64,000 nt of DNA, from the NCBI RefSeq assembly GCF_030867095.1, contig NC_081828.1, forward strand, positions 218,023,978 to 218,087,977, in the 5' to 3' direction. Below are positions 33,860 to 44,665 of this stretch, in pieces. Source of the stretch: Alligator mississippiensis. Taxonomy: Eukaryota > Chordata > Crocodylia > Alligatoridae. Position 1 is the first letter of the stretch. Each line of letters starts with the position of its first letter. Both the position numbers and the translations under genes were made by a program. The notes beneath the pieces are model-generated. The model was given only the letters and a program-made list of their open reading frames with translations, searched no databases and was not told the origin of the DNA.

Positions 33860-33935
33860 TCATCCATGGTTTGGACAGGGCTGATCCTGCCTTCAGCAGG
33901 GGTTGGACTGGACGTGACCTCTGGAGGGGCCAACT
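33860..33935 (+). repeat. CR1 LINE 3'-end fragment
   Basis: It contains 'ggctgatcctgccttcagca', 'ggggttggactggac' and 'gtgacctctggagg', the sense-strand CR1 tail. Short and diverged. Confidence 0.65.
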
Positions 33936-34387
33936 TCTCAAAGAGCCTGACCTGCGCCGGTGCAGTGCAGATTATGACTAAAGGCGAATCGAGTGCAAGC
34001 AATAAAAAGCACAGCGTTGTGGGGTTGGATGGGCCTTCAGGGGACACGTACTGTGCTTTGCAACTTCACCCCCAAGTCTGCGGAGGGGCTGGCTGCCCTC
34101 GCCCAGGGAGCCTAAGCGAAGCACTCAGCAGCTGCCGCTAGCATCAGGCAGCTCTCAGCTGCTCCGCCTGCCTCCCCGTTAGCCAATGGGAGCTGCAGTG
34201 TGGCCCGTTTCCTGTCGGAGAGAAGATTTCCTCCTGCAAACCTTCCCCCTGAGTCTGAGACCTTGCTGATGCTCTCAGGTGCAGAAGACCCCAGATGATG
34301 CATCTTTACCTTTGATGAAGCAGGGGCCCTGAAGCTGCTGCAGGGTGGCTCCGTGAGCCCGTGGCTGCTGGGAAGGGAGGGAGCAAG

Positions 34388-37300
34388 ATGCCTGCGAAGG
34401 ATTCTGCCTTGCAGGTAAGAGACTGAAGTCTGGGCTTTGCAGAGTGCCAGCTCTTTACCATCCGCCCTTACTCTTGGGTGATGATATTTCAGCACGGAAA
34501 TAACGGAGGGGGCAGCGGGACTCCTCTCGGCTGTGGCCGGCGGCGTCAGTGCTGCAGAGCTGGATGCGTTCCAGGCACAACATCCTTGCTAAACGCCTGC
34601 GAAGAAACTGCACAATCGCTGCCAGCCTCTGTGCAATGCAGAGACGGAGCAGAAGCTTTTTAATAGGAGGGAAGAATATTTTAGAAATGGCAATGTGGGA
34701 CCAGCAAAGCTCTGAGACGCGTGGGCAGCCCTGCTTTTGTGCATGCAAAGCATGTTTCCGACATGCTGCGTGCACCCGACTCTGGAGTCTTCCCTCAGGC
34801 AAAACCCCCATTGACCTCAGTGGGTTTTCCCTGCATGCAGAGTACGGGATCAACCTGACCAGTTAAAGCCCTGGGAGCTGGAGGGAGGGATCCCTCCATG
34901 CTCTAACCTCCCCTGCCCAGTGCTCAGAGTCCACCTGGGAACAGCCATTTTCCAAAAGGCAGAAGTAGAAAGCTGGACCTTGTAATTACCCCGCTCAAGA
35001 TGCAGGGTGGGAAGGTTTAGCAACCAGGGTATGGGCGTACCAAAGTGCCGCAGGGCACGTCGATAGGCCTTGACTGGCCTGGCAGAAAAGCAATGCTTTG
35101 CGCTCTCTGATTTTACAACTGCTGACAATCACCTGGCTGAGGAACAGGAGACAGGCTCCACAGCTTTCCCCCCGCGCTGGTGAGGACCGGGATCGTGGAG
35201 GGCAGCAGGCGTGTTTCAGGGAGAGCCGTACTCCGTCCTACTGCATGTGAAATGTGTGCAGCCTAGCCGACGCACGCCGGCAGAGGTTTGCAAACTGCAT
35301 CCTGCAGCAATCCATTACTCTCCTATCTAGAAACCCGTGCAGTTTCTGCGCAGGCTGTCACGGGAGGACACGCATGCTCGCTTGCCTTTTGGTGATGAAT
35401 TGGATAACGGGTTAGTTGATAGGGGTCATCCTGATCAAATACCTGTCCCGATACCCAGCATGCCATGTGAAGTTTGAGAGAGCATTTCTCTGTTGCCCTT
35501 TGTCACCCACTGAACCAGCCCGCACCTCGCAAAGCACTGCAGCAGGGCACAGCACTCCCGCTGCCAATAGCAGCACTACTTTCAGTGCTATACAACACTT
35601 TTTCAGCTTTTTTCCAGGGAAATTCAATTTAATAGCTCCTAACAATTTCTGCAGGGGGGGTTTCCCCCTCCTTAATACCTCCCGTCAAAGCTGGGTGAGC
35701 GATGGAAGTCGTTCCTGGGGTTATTTCCTTTTGAAAAAGAAATGCACTGACAGCTCTGAGGGTTATAAAGCTTGGCAGATATTAAGTTACTGTCTGAACA
35801 GGAGGAACGATGGGTATTTGTTTGCATTACTGCAGCGCCCAGAAGCCCCAGCCATGGATCCAGATCCCGGTGTACAAGGCGCTGTACAGACACAGAACAA
35901 AACGATGGCCCCTGCTGTACAGTCCAAGGCAAGAGACAACGGATGGAGTCAGCCAGGGACGTACTAGAGAGAGGGAGGTAGTGTTGGACAGCGAGACAGA
36001 CCAGGGCCGGATGGTGAGGACTGTCAGCCACTCCTAAAAGCACTCACAGGATTGACCAGACTACAAGACGAAGCATTTCCTAAAGGCAGTTCTCAAAGGA
36101 GATTTGCCCTGGCTGGCTGCGTGGCAGGCGAGCGGTAGCAGACTGCCACGGCTCGAGAGGGGTGAGTTTGAGCTCTTTTCTGGGCTCGTGCCAAAAGCTG
36201 CCTGCAGTCCACCCAGCTGCAAACAGGCACCTGCTCATTGGGGCTGCAGAGTCCAAGGTGGCTGGACGCGATGCTGTCCACGGTGCTTTCTAGCCTGCCG
36301 CCGGAGGCAAAACCTGGTGCGTCGCAGCCACGCCAGTCCAATGGGCTGCGAGGCTCCCGCGGACCACCGACCGCTTTGGCGGTGCAGCAGGGTGGCAGGC
36401 GTGGAGAGCAGGTAGCCCCATTGTGGCCTGGGCTGGCTTGAGGCATCGAGGCAAAGGTGAGCGCGTAACACTTGCCCTTTCAGGTCCCAGTGTCGTTCGA
36501 GGACATCTCCGTCTCCTTCGAGGACATCTCCGTCTCCTTCGCTCGGGGGGAGTGGGAGATGCTGGCGGAATGGCAGAGGGAGCTGTACTGGGATGTGATG
36601 GTGGAGAGCTACGAGACACTGGTGTCGCTGGGTAAGTGATGGAGCGCGATGGACGTGGCTTGAGGTTTCCACCCCTTGAATTGCTGGCGGCAGCTCTCGG
36701 CTCGGCAGCCCTGGAAACCAGGCTTTTAAATAGGGGTCGAGGCACTGGGTCGAGACTCATGAGACCCCGGCTCTGTTCTCACCTCTGGCAGTGGGGGACC
36801 TTGGGGGAATCGTAGAAGTGGAGGTGGGGGTTCCCCCTCTGTGCTGAGAGCGCCTTCTAGCCCTGCTTTTTATCACGGGTAGTAAGAGCTCTTGGGGCTC
36901 AGCATGCTGGGCACCTCAGTCCCCTGCTCCTTGCACGCTTGTGTCTTTGGACAAGGGGCCAGGTCACCGCCGTGAGTATCCCTCGGTCATTATCCTTTGT
37001 GATGCACATATTTTAAAAAAAGGAAAATCCCAGTCTAAAACAGATGCCTTCACAATGCCCCGTGGCTCTCTGCAACGTTGGCAGTACCCCGCTGCGGTCC
37101 CTGCAGGCTCAGGGTGCAGGGTTTTTTGGTCTCTTTTGCCACCAGGATGGGGATGTTACCTGGGAACTCCACAAAGTGGACAAAGGTGCAGCTTTGCTTG
37201 CCTTGTCATGCAGCTGTTTGACCCCCGGTGCCAGCAGCAGTAAAACGTGTCCTGTCATGGATGCGGGTAATGGGAGCACTGGGACTTGCCGTAATGAGGG

Positions 37301-40300
37301 TTTAGGAATTGTTTGGATCGGATCAAAGCCCTCATGCTCTGGGGCAAAAGCCACCCTTTAATTTTTGGCAGTGAGGAAGAAATTTGCCCTGCAGGCTTAG
37401 ACTCCTAGAGCTGGGAGGGACCTTGGGGATCATGAATGCAGGAGGCTGCCCCGAAACCATCTGTGCCCCGTGCTTCTCCGGCCTCTTCTTGAGGCTTGGT
37501 CTTCCACACGTAGAATAAAGGTTGGGCTCCTCTCGCTGCCTGTTAGTGGTTGCTGTTGAAAATAGTGTTGGATTCAGTCCAGCAATTGCTGCGTTCCGGT
37601 TAAAGCAAAGCCAGTATGGAAGTGGGAAGCACAGTCAGTGCTGTGGTGGTGTATTTATGAGAGCTGGGAATGGGCTAGGTGATACTCCCGGAGCCAAAGG
37701 GGAATCTGTGTCAGAGCTGGGCAATAGTGCAGAGCGGGGCCTGAGCCCCAGTCCTATGTTCAGACCACATCACAGACAAGGAGGGTGGAAGGGACCTCAG
37801 GAGTCACACCTAGTCCAACCCCTGCTCCAAGCAGGATCATCCCCAACTACATCATCCCAGCCAAGGCTTTGTCTACCTGGGTCTTAAACACCTCCAGGGA
37901 TGGAGACTGCACCACCTCTCTGGGCAGAGTGCTTCACCAGAGTTTTTCCTAATATCCAACCTCAGCTTGCCTTGCTGCAGCCTGAGCCCATTGCTCCTTG
38001 TCCTGTCATCTGTCCCCTCTGAGAGCAGTTTGAGCTCATCTGCCCCCGCTGCCTCCCCGCAGGGAGGTGAAGGCTGCTGTTCAATCCCCCTCAGTCTTCT
38101 CTTCTGCAGACTAAACCAGCCCATTTCCCTCAGTCTTTCCTCACCAGTCCTGTCCCCCAGCCCCACCAACCATTTTCATTCCCCTCCACAGGACTCTCTC
38201 CAACGTGTCCACATCCTTTCTATAGTGGGGGGCCCACAGCTGGACACAGGACTCCAGATGTGCCCTCCCCAGTGCTGAATAGAGGGGAAGAATCACTTCC
38301 CTGGACTTACTGGCAACACAGCTCCCAATGCAGCCCAGGATGCCAGTCGCTGCAACAAGGGCACATTGCCAACTCATATTCAGCTTCTTGTCCCCTGTCC
38401 CCACCAGGTCCTTTCCTGCAGAGCTGCTGCTCATCCAGTCGGTCCCCATGGTGCAGTGGAAAACCAGCATCTCTCCTAAGGGAGCGGGAGACTTTCTGTA
38501 CAGCCTTTTGCTGGATGACACAATGGGCAGTGGCAGGCTCTGATTGTCTCTGCTGGTTTGTAACGTGCAGGTTGTGACGCTCCGAAACCCAAGATCCTGC
38601 TGCTGATGGAAGAAAAAGGAAAGCCTTACGCAGAGGACGCTGCTGAGCGAGCTGGCAGAGATCTTGATTGTGCATCTGCAGGTGAGGGCCTGACATCACT
38701 GCAGGTGGAGAGGGGGAGAGGCTGGAAGGACTGGGCTGGTTCAGTCTGGAGAAAGAAGACTTGTTGGTGGGGGGTACTGAAGGCTGGTTATAAAGTTGGT
38801 GATAAACTATTTTCTATGTCACTCGGGACAGGACAAGAAGCAATGGGCTTTAAATTGCAAAAGGGAGATTCAGGTTGGATATTAGGGAGACCTTTCTAAC
38901 CCTGAGGGTGGTCCAGCACTGCGACGGGTACCTAGAGAGGTAGTGAAACCTCCCTTCTTGGAGGTTTGTAGGAGCAGGTTACACAACCACGTGGCTAGGA
39001 TAGTTCAGAGAGGGGTGATCCTGCCTGAGCAGGGGGTTGCACTGACGACTTCCAGCCTTGTTCTTCTGTGCTTCTCTGAGAAGAAATGCCACAGGATTTA
39101 AGTAGAAGGGGTCAACATATTTCAGAAGAAAAGATGAGCTTGTTGAAATGTGGCTGTTTCTGGGAAACTTGTGTCTTTATTCCATTGTGCTCCAAGTTTT
39201 CGGTAATGAAAATGGAAATTCCTTGGCAAAGGAAGGAAATTCCTTGGCACAGGCTTGGCAAAATTTTCTACTAGCCCCGAACATGAGCCCATTTTGAACC
39301 TAAGGGAATGGAAACAATTTGAAAATCCCTTGGAGAGAAAAAATGTTTAAATTTTTAAGCAGCAAGCTTGCATAAAAACATCGTGTTTGGTTGCTGCAAC
39401 CCAGAAAAGACAGCGGCCGTTGCGCTCGTGCCCTGCTCTACAGCTGTAACTTTGCTCAAACACAGACACTTTTGTCCTTGTTTCCCTCGACGTGCGTGGC
39501 AGTGACCTTCTGTGCAAACTGCGCTGGCTTCATTTTAGGAGGAAAAAAATGAATGTGGCCTTATGGTGAGGCTATGTCCCATGGGACATACTTTGCAGTC
39601 CAAAGCATCTGTGGTTGAGAGCACAGACGTGTATGTTCCCGCTACGGCCAGTGTCCTCCCACTTCCTATCGTGTCTGTGACCGCGGAGCCATCCCGAGCC
39701 CTGCATCTCCTCTTCGGCGACGGTGCAAACAGCTGTCATTCCTCAAGCTCGGAGCTCTTTACCCCTCTCAAGTTATCCTCGTGCTCAGTCCCTCCTTAGG
39801 GATTTCCTCCTTCCTCTGGGTCTCCTTGTGCTCTGTTAGTAGCTTTCCAGCAAGGACGCGTCCCAAATAATGACAATTCAGGGGAACTTTCCAATAAAAG
39901 GTTTTTGTTGGGCAACGCCAACTTGTCCAAACCCAGAACTTGTTACGGGAACACGCTTACAGATTTGTAGGGAAACTTTCTCAGGCCTGAACTGAAATCC
40001 TGGAGACGGGGATGAGAGGCCTGAATAGCTCGTCCCTGGGAGGTCAGAGCACTGTCCTGGAGTGGGGGACGCTGGTCTGAATCAGAAGCGCCGGGACTTT
40101 CACCTGGTTTTCAGTGTCCCTGGCGATGCCTTGACCACCCTGTTGGCTTTTCTGGGCTGGGGCCTGGTTCACTTTTTTGCAAAAGCTCTGGGGTGACTCC
40201 GAGCCCTTTCAGTGTGAAACAGGAGAAATTTGGGAGTCCCAATTTTGGCAAGATAGGGAAACCAGCTGAGCCCTAGGCAAGGTAGAGTGGTCCTGCCCAT

Positions 40301-42803
40301 TCAACAGCTGCGATGGGCCTTTGGATGGTTTTCTGTACGGTCTGGTAGTAACCTCACAAAACCCTAGAGAAGTGGGGCTGGAAGGGACCCCGAGCGGTCA
40401 CATCTAGGCCAAGCCCCTGCTTGAGGCAGGCTCAGTCCTGTCCACCCCATCCCAAACAAATCCATAATTGAAACTCTTTGTAAAATTGCCATCAACCCTA
40501 ACACAACCTTGACAGTAGCTTGCATCTTTTTGGAATAACGGAGCAACTTCTCACCCATTGCAAAAGCACGTCGGCCCCCAGCGTTTCTTGCATTTCTTGG
40601 CCGTACATGTGACTAAACGTGCTGAAGAAATGCAGGGGACATGTCTCCTCTTCTTTCTCGGTATTGACACAGCTCGTTCTTTTTTGCAGTGTCTGAATGC
40701 CTTCACAGGAGCGGAAAGGTGAAGCTAGAGGACCATGAAGTTGAAATCCGAGTCCATGAGAATCGGTATCTCTCGGCAAAGGATCGGCCTAATTTGCAGG
40801 GCTTGGAGCGCCGTGCTGTGTGTGTAGAGGCTCAGGTGCACTCAGCCTCTCGTCCTGCCCTTGGAGAAGCTCATGGTGATGAGCCTGCTTTTTCCGGCAA
40901 GTGCCAGACCAAGCCCCGCGGAGAAATGGAGGTGCCTGTCGACTCTTCTCCTCCGCAGGATGGCAGCTTCTGGCGGCAGGTACAGGTGAACACCAGCTCC
41001 CCCCAGGATCCCTGCTGCCCTGTGAAGGAGGAAACTGAGGACGGTGGCTATGGCGTGGGTCCCAGAGACTCCAAGGAAGAGCCTGAGTCTCCGCTGGGCT
41101 CTGAAGGCTCCTGCCCGTGGCTGGGCACTGCTGACAGCCCGAGGAGCCGTGCAGGAGCGGGGCCGTGCCGGGCTGACAAGGACCCGAGTGTTTTCGTCTA
41201 CAAGACCGAGACCATCGGGGACCTTGAAGTCCACGTGGTGGAGGAGGCTCTGCCCGGCGAGGACAGCGAGTCCCGGGGGGCCGGGTGGAGAGCACGCTCC
41301 ACAGACCAGCGCTGCCCCGAGCCGGCTCAGGCCTGGTGGGAGCCCGGCGGGGAGCGTCCCTTCCACTGCGGCCGCTGCGGCAATGCCTTCCGGCGGCGCT
41401 CGCACCTCACCGAGCACCTGCGCACCCACACGGGTGAGAAGCCCTACAGCTGCAGCCTGTGCGCCAAGCGCTTCGGCCGCCGCTCCACCCTCAACAAGCA
41501 CCAAGAGACCCACGCCAAGGAGCAGCCCCGCGAGGCCACGGCGGGCCAGCCCACGGGCCCAGGCGACCCCCGGCCACGCTGCCCCCAGACCCGCTCGGCA
41601 GACAAGGCCTACCCGTGCCGGCGGTGCCACAAGAGCTTCAGCACGCGGGCGTACGCAGCCCGGCACGAGCGCGCCCACCTGGAGGAGAAGCCCCTTGCCC
41701 ACCCGTTGTGCCCCGAGCGCTTCGGCGGGGAGCTGGGCCAGCCTCACGCCGCGGACAAACCCTTCCCCTGCGGCCTGTGCGGGAGCTGGTTCCGGCGCCG
41801 CTCGCATCTCAGCGACCACCTGCGCACGCACACGGGCGAGAAGCCCTTCCCTTGCAGCCTGTGTGCCCGCAGCTTCAGCCGCCGCTCCACCCTCAACAAG
41901 CACCAGGAGACCCATGCCAAGGTGGTGCCCGAGCCGGCGCCAGAGCCCCCGGGCGAGGAGCCTCGGGGGGTTTGCCACGTGGCCGAGCCCTACCCACGCG
42001 CCCGATGCCACAGGAGCTTCAGCATGCGGGCATATGCCCTGCGGCACGAGCGGGCACGCAGGGAGGGGCGGCCAGCACCACCCAGCACAGGTGACCGTAG
42101 TGTTGTCACCCAGACACCTGGCGTCCAGTGCGAGGCCAGTCCAGGAGGTGGGAAGTTGCCGTGCCCTCTAATGCAAGGAAACGGCCACGGTTCTCTGGCC
42201 CGTGGGACCAAGGAGGAGCTGGCAGTGCCCGGCGGGGACAGGCCGTATCACTGCAGCCTGTGCGAGAAGCGCTTCCGGCTCCGGTCGGCCCTGAGCAAGC
42301 ACGAGCGTGCAGAGGCGGCGAGGAGGCTTCCCCGGTGCCCCCAGGGCTTGCGGAGCCCGCGGGTGCCGTGGTGGCGGCAGCGGGTAAGCGCCGGGGAGGA
42401 GAAGCCGTACGCGTGCGGGCTGTGCGGGAAGCAGTTCCGGCGGCGCTCCTACCTGGCCGTGCACCGGCGCGTGCACCTGGAGGACGGGCCGTACCCCTGC
42501 GCCCTGTGCGACAAGCTCTTCGTCTTCAAGGGCGACTTCATCAAGCACTACGGCTTCCACACGGGCGAGAGGCCCTACCCCTGCCCCTGCTGCGCCCGCA
42601 GCTTCCGCAAGCAGTCCCACCTCACCGAGCACCTCCGCATCCACACCGGCGAGAAGCCGTACCCTTGCCTCCGCTGCGGCAAGCGCTTCGGGCGCCGCTC
42701 CACCCTCACCAAGCATCAGCAACTCCATGCCCGCCGTGTCCCTGCTCCCCAGGCTTTTTCTGTGGAGTCTGCCATGCAGCAGGCACCCGTGCCCAGCGTG
42801 TGA
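34388..42803 (+). CDS. KRAB C2H2 zinc-finger protein, 4 coding exons, 799 aa
   Basis: KRAB zinc-finger proteins bind DNA through arrayed C2H2 fingers and usually recruit TRIM28 to silence nearby chromatin; this one should be nuclear. Exons: 34388-34414 (MPAKDSALQ), 36484-36631 (KRAB A box, residues 10-58), 38571-38681 (B-box-like linker KPKILLLMEEKGKPY), 40690-42803. Phases agree (2400 nt). The KRAB keeps GEWEML, LYWDVM and YETLVSLG but has a 21-bp in-frame duplication, giving FEDISVS twice (exon 148 nt instead of the standard 127). Residues 96-319 are an acidic linker with two possible SUMO sites (VKLED, VKEET). Fingers run from about residue 320: nine look complete, and three finger-like units lack a Cys or His ligand. 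Fingers 1-3 and the following unit are duplicated as a block. The finger exon is very GC-rich, creating long false frames on both strands. The orthologue is not recognised. Confidence 0.93.
35824..36030 (+). repeat. Old amniote interspersed repeat
   Basis: It contains 'gcgcccagaagccccagcca', 'ggcgctgtacagacacagaa' and 'aagagacaacggatgg', a motif series I know as a common repeat in turtle, crocodile and bird DNA. I do not recall its family name with confidence. It lies in intron 1 of the KRAB-ZNF gene. Confidence 0.5.
37765..38470 (-). repeat. CR1 LINE, about 700 bp of the 3' end
   Basis: Minus-strand translation in two frames shows CR1 second-frame segments ([37 protein letters not shown], then EERLREMGWFSLQKRRLRG). 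The copy is 5'-truncated and carries at least one frame change. It lies in intron 2 of the KRAB-ZNF gene, ending about 100 bp before the exon at 38571-38681. Confidence 0.92.
38708..39085 (+). repeat. CR1 LINE 3' end, older copy
   Basis: The sense-strand CR1 tail is recognisable in 'agaggctggaaggactggg', 'aaattgcaaaagggagattc', 'ggttggatattagggag' and 'cctgcctgagcagggggttg'. It is clearly more diverged than the copy at 37765-38470. Confidence 0.7.
40355..40490 (-). repeat. CR1 LINE 3'-end fragment
   Basis: Plus-strand reading: 'ggctggaagggaccccgag', then 'ggtcacatctaggccaagcc' and 'cctgcttgaggcaggctcag'. It lies about 200 bp before the zinc-finger exon of the KRAB-ZNF gene. Confidence 0.7.
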
Positions 42804-43014
42804 CACGGTCCTGGGAATGGTGCACCCGAATGAGCATCCTCTCGCTGGGCAGTGCTCAGTGGCATGCCTGGAGGAAGGGCAGTTGCCTTGATCGCCAAAG
42901 GGGAGGGAGCATCCTTGTTTCCAGGTGGCCCCGGGCTCAGGCTCGCACTGAGATGGTTCATGTGGGATGCTTTGCTCAAATCATTTGCCAAAGCTAGACC
43001 TGGCTGGGACTGGC

Positions 43015-43140
43015 TAGAGAAGTCAGGCTCGACAGGACCTCCAGAGGTTACATCTAGTCCACCCCCTGCCTGAGGCAGGACATCCCTATCCAAACCATCC
43101 CCTAATCTAAGACGACCCTCAATCCTGCTACCACACAGCC
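43015..43140 (-). repeat. CR1 LINE 3'-end fragment
   Basis: Plus-strand reading: 'gacaggacctccagaggtta', 'catctagtccaccccctgcc' and 'tgaggcaggacatccc'. Truncated. Confidence 0.7.
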
Positions 43141-43261
43141 CTAACGCCTGAACCTGCCACAGATAAAGTAGGGGGCATGCCAGCCAACATCCTGCTTCTA
43201 TAAAATGTAAATATGTGCTCAAGAGGTGCCAGGCAGAGGGTCCGAGAGAGAGAGTCGTGTA

Positions 43262-43485
43262 CGTGAGATGGTTCTCACAAGGAGGGTGGTGAAGCACTGG
43301 GACAGGTTACCCAGAGAGATGGTGGCGTCTCCATCCTTGGAGGTGGTGAAGACCTGGCTGGACAAAGCCTTGGCTGGGATGATGTAGTTGGGGCTGGTCC
43401 TGCTCTGAGCAGGGGATTGATTGGACTGGATGCGACCACCTGAGGTCCCTTCCCACCTTCATTTTCTTTAAATCTATAATGGATC
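43262..43485 (+). repeat. CR1 LINE 3' end
   Basis: Sense-strand tail: 'ggtggtgaagcactgggaca', 'gtctccatccttggaggtgg', 'gctgggatgatgtagttggg', then the gagcagggg and gaggtcccttcc blocks. Five-prime truncated. Confidence 0.88.
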
Positions 43486-43694
43486 ATTCCTGGTGCAGGG
43501 GTGTTTTGGCAGCCCCTGAGATCAAACCTGGGACCTTTTGGAGTAGGGATCTCACCTGAGCCTCCCTTGATCCAAAGCAGCAACGGGCTCATCATCACCC
43601 TCCACCGTGCCAGGAAGGGCAGGGGAGACCCACCAGGATGAATAGACATGACACACAGTTGAGAGCTTTCTGTCACTGGGTGCTGGAAGACGAG

Positions 43695-43765
43695 GAGGTC
43701 TCCTAAACTAAGCAGTCGTTCACCATCACAGCTTGGATGGGGGACCAGGGATGTGAGACGATGGA
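43695..43765 (+). repeat. 5S rRNA-like fragment, perhaps SINE-derived
   Basis: 'actaagcag-tcg' and 'cttggatgggggacc' are in the order and near the spacing of the internal promoter region of 5S rRNA (CTAAGCAGGGTCG ... CTTGGATGGGAGACC). Too diverged and incomplete to be a functional 5S gene. A 5S-derived SINE or a 5S pseudogene are both possible. Confidence 0.4.
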
Positions 43766-44341
43766 CCTGCGTGAGTTGGAGCTGAACCAGTCATCCAGCC
43801 TGGTGCTCCTGGATCTGGACAAGATGGCCTCATTCACCATTTATTGGCACGTTTCGAGGGTGCTGTCCTGGCCCCCTTCTATCTGCAGCATCAGTTGGAT
43901 GAGCAGGCCTCTGCTTTGGCGCCTAGCGTTGCTGTGTGGTGACTGAGCAGTGGCCACGTTCCACCCCAGAGACGGCTGCATGTCCGTGGGTGGTTAGTTT
44001 TACCCTGTCTGTTGGTTGTGGGTCTCAGAGGTGTAATGCATTACGGCAAATAGCCCTCTTGCAGGAGACGCCACATGCATGGGAGTAGAGGTCTGTGTAG
44101 CACAGCATGCCCAGCTGGGCAGTCGCAGGGGTGGACGGAGGCTGCTGCATGAGCTTTGCCCCCACATCCTGCAGGCTCCTCGCTCTTCAGAGCAGGTAGG
44201 TGCAGCTGGAAAGGATGAAAGTCGGATGCTGGACACCGTGGACAGCACGAGAGGGGGAGGACTGAACAGCAACGAGCCCAGCTGCATCCCCTCCAGCTGA
44301 TCTTGGATCTCTTGCACGTCTTGGCTTAGCTGTACGTGGAC

Positions 44342-44347
44342 AATAAA
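44342..44347 (+). terminator. Candidate polyadenylation signal of the KRAB-ZNF gene
   Basis: AATAAA in the context GGACAATAAAGAGG, 1.5 kb past the stop codon at 42801-42803. It is the first canonical hexamer I noticed on the plus strand downstream of the gene. Assignment is by position only. Confidence 0.35.
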
Positions 44348-44584
44348 GAGGTTACATGAAACTGCCCTGGTTGGTGCTTATGATGGATGAGGACATTGGG
44401 GTCAGCCCATACACACGTCTGGGTTTGATCTGAGCAGACCTCGGCAGAGGGCAGGATCCAGGTCCTCTCTTTTCCCACAGCTCCCTGGATCTGTTTCCTC
44501 GGTGCTCTGGGCCTTCCTTTCTCCCCGGGCTTGATAAAGACCCAAGAGAAAAAATGGCTCGAGTAGGAGAGAGGACATGCTGTA

Positions 44585-44665
44585 ATGCAGGGTCTAGTCC
44601 CAGCTCTGCCACTGACTTGCCAGGTGAACTTTGGCAAGTCACTTATTTCAGGATTTGCAGGCACT
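44585..44665 (+). repeat. MIR-type SINE core
   Basis: 'cccagctctgccactgactt' and 'ctttggcaagtcacttattt' match the core of MIR elements. Confidence 0.6.

Larger units (their letters stand above)
28810..34387. other. Spacer between divergent TRIM and KRAB-ZNF genes
   Basis: The 5' ends of the TRIM gene (minus) and the KRAB zinc-finger gene (plus) face each other across this 5.6 kb. It should hold the upstream non-coding exon and promoter of the TRIM gene and the promoter of the zinc-finger gene (a CCAAT box lies at 34183-34187, about 200 bp before its ATG). I saw no further coding exon; the repeats are listed separately. Confidence 0.5.

Noticed and set aside
17261-34387. A possible cathelicidin gene near CDC25A
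   Set aside because: From memory, mammals have CAMP close to CDC25A, so I looked for a cathelin domain in the listed translations and saw none.
34415-36483. A DUF3669 exon in the first KRAB-ZNF gene
   Set aside because: I looked for a counterpart of the [12 protein letters not shown]...[13 protein letters not shown] exon between the start exon and the KRAB exon and found none. The two flanking exons join in phase without it.
40036-40110. A tRNA-SINE-like stretch (ggtcagagcactgtcc, ggtctgaatc)
   Set aside because: Only loosely similar to A- and B-box order and too diverged to call.
40842-42047. A 401-codon open frame on the minus strand
   Set aside because: It lies opposite the GC-rich zinc-finger exon of the KRAB-ZNF gene. 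The protein is Ala/Gly/Leu/Val-rich low complexity without domains, as expected from the complement of GC-rich finger codons.
41044-42171. A 375-codon open frame on the plus strand in another frame
   Set aside because: It overlaps the finger exon out of frame and consists of Ala/Arg/Pro/Ser low-complexity sequence.
43695-43765. A functional 5S rRNA gene
   Set aside because: Only two blocks of the internal promoter region match; the ends and the remaining sequence do not fit.
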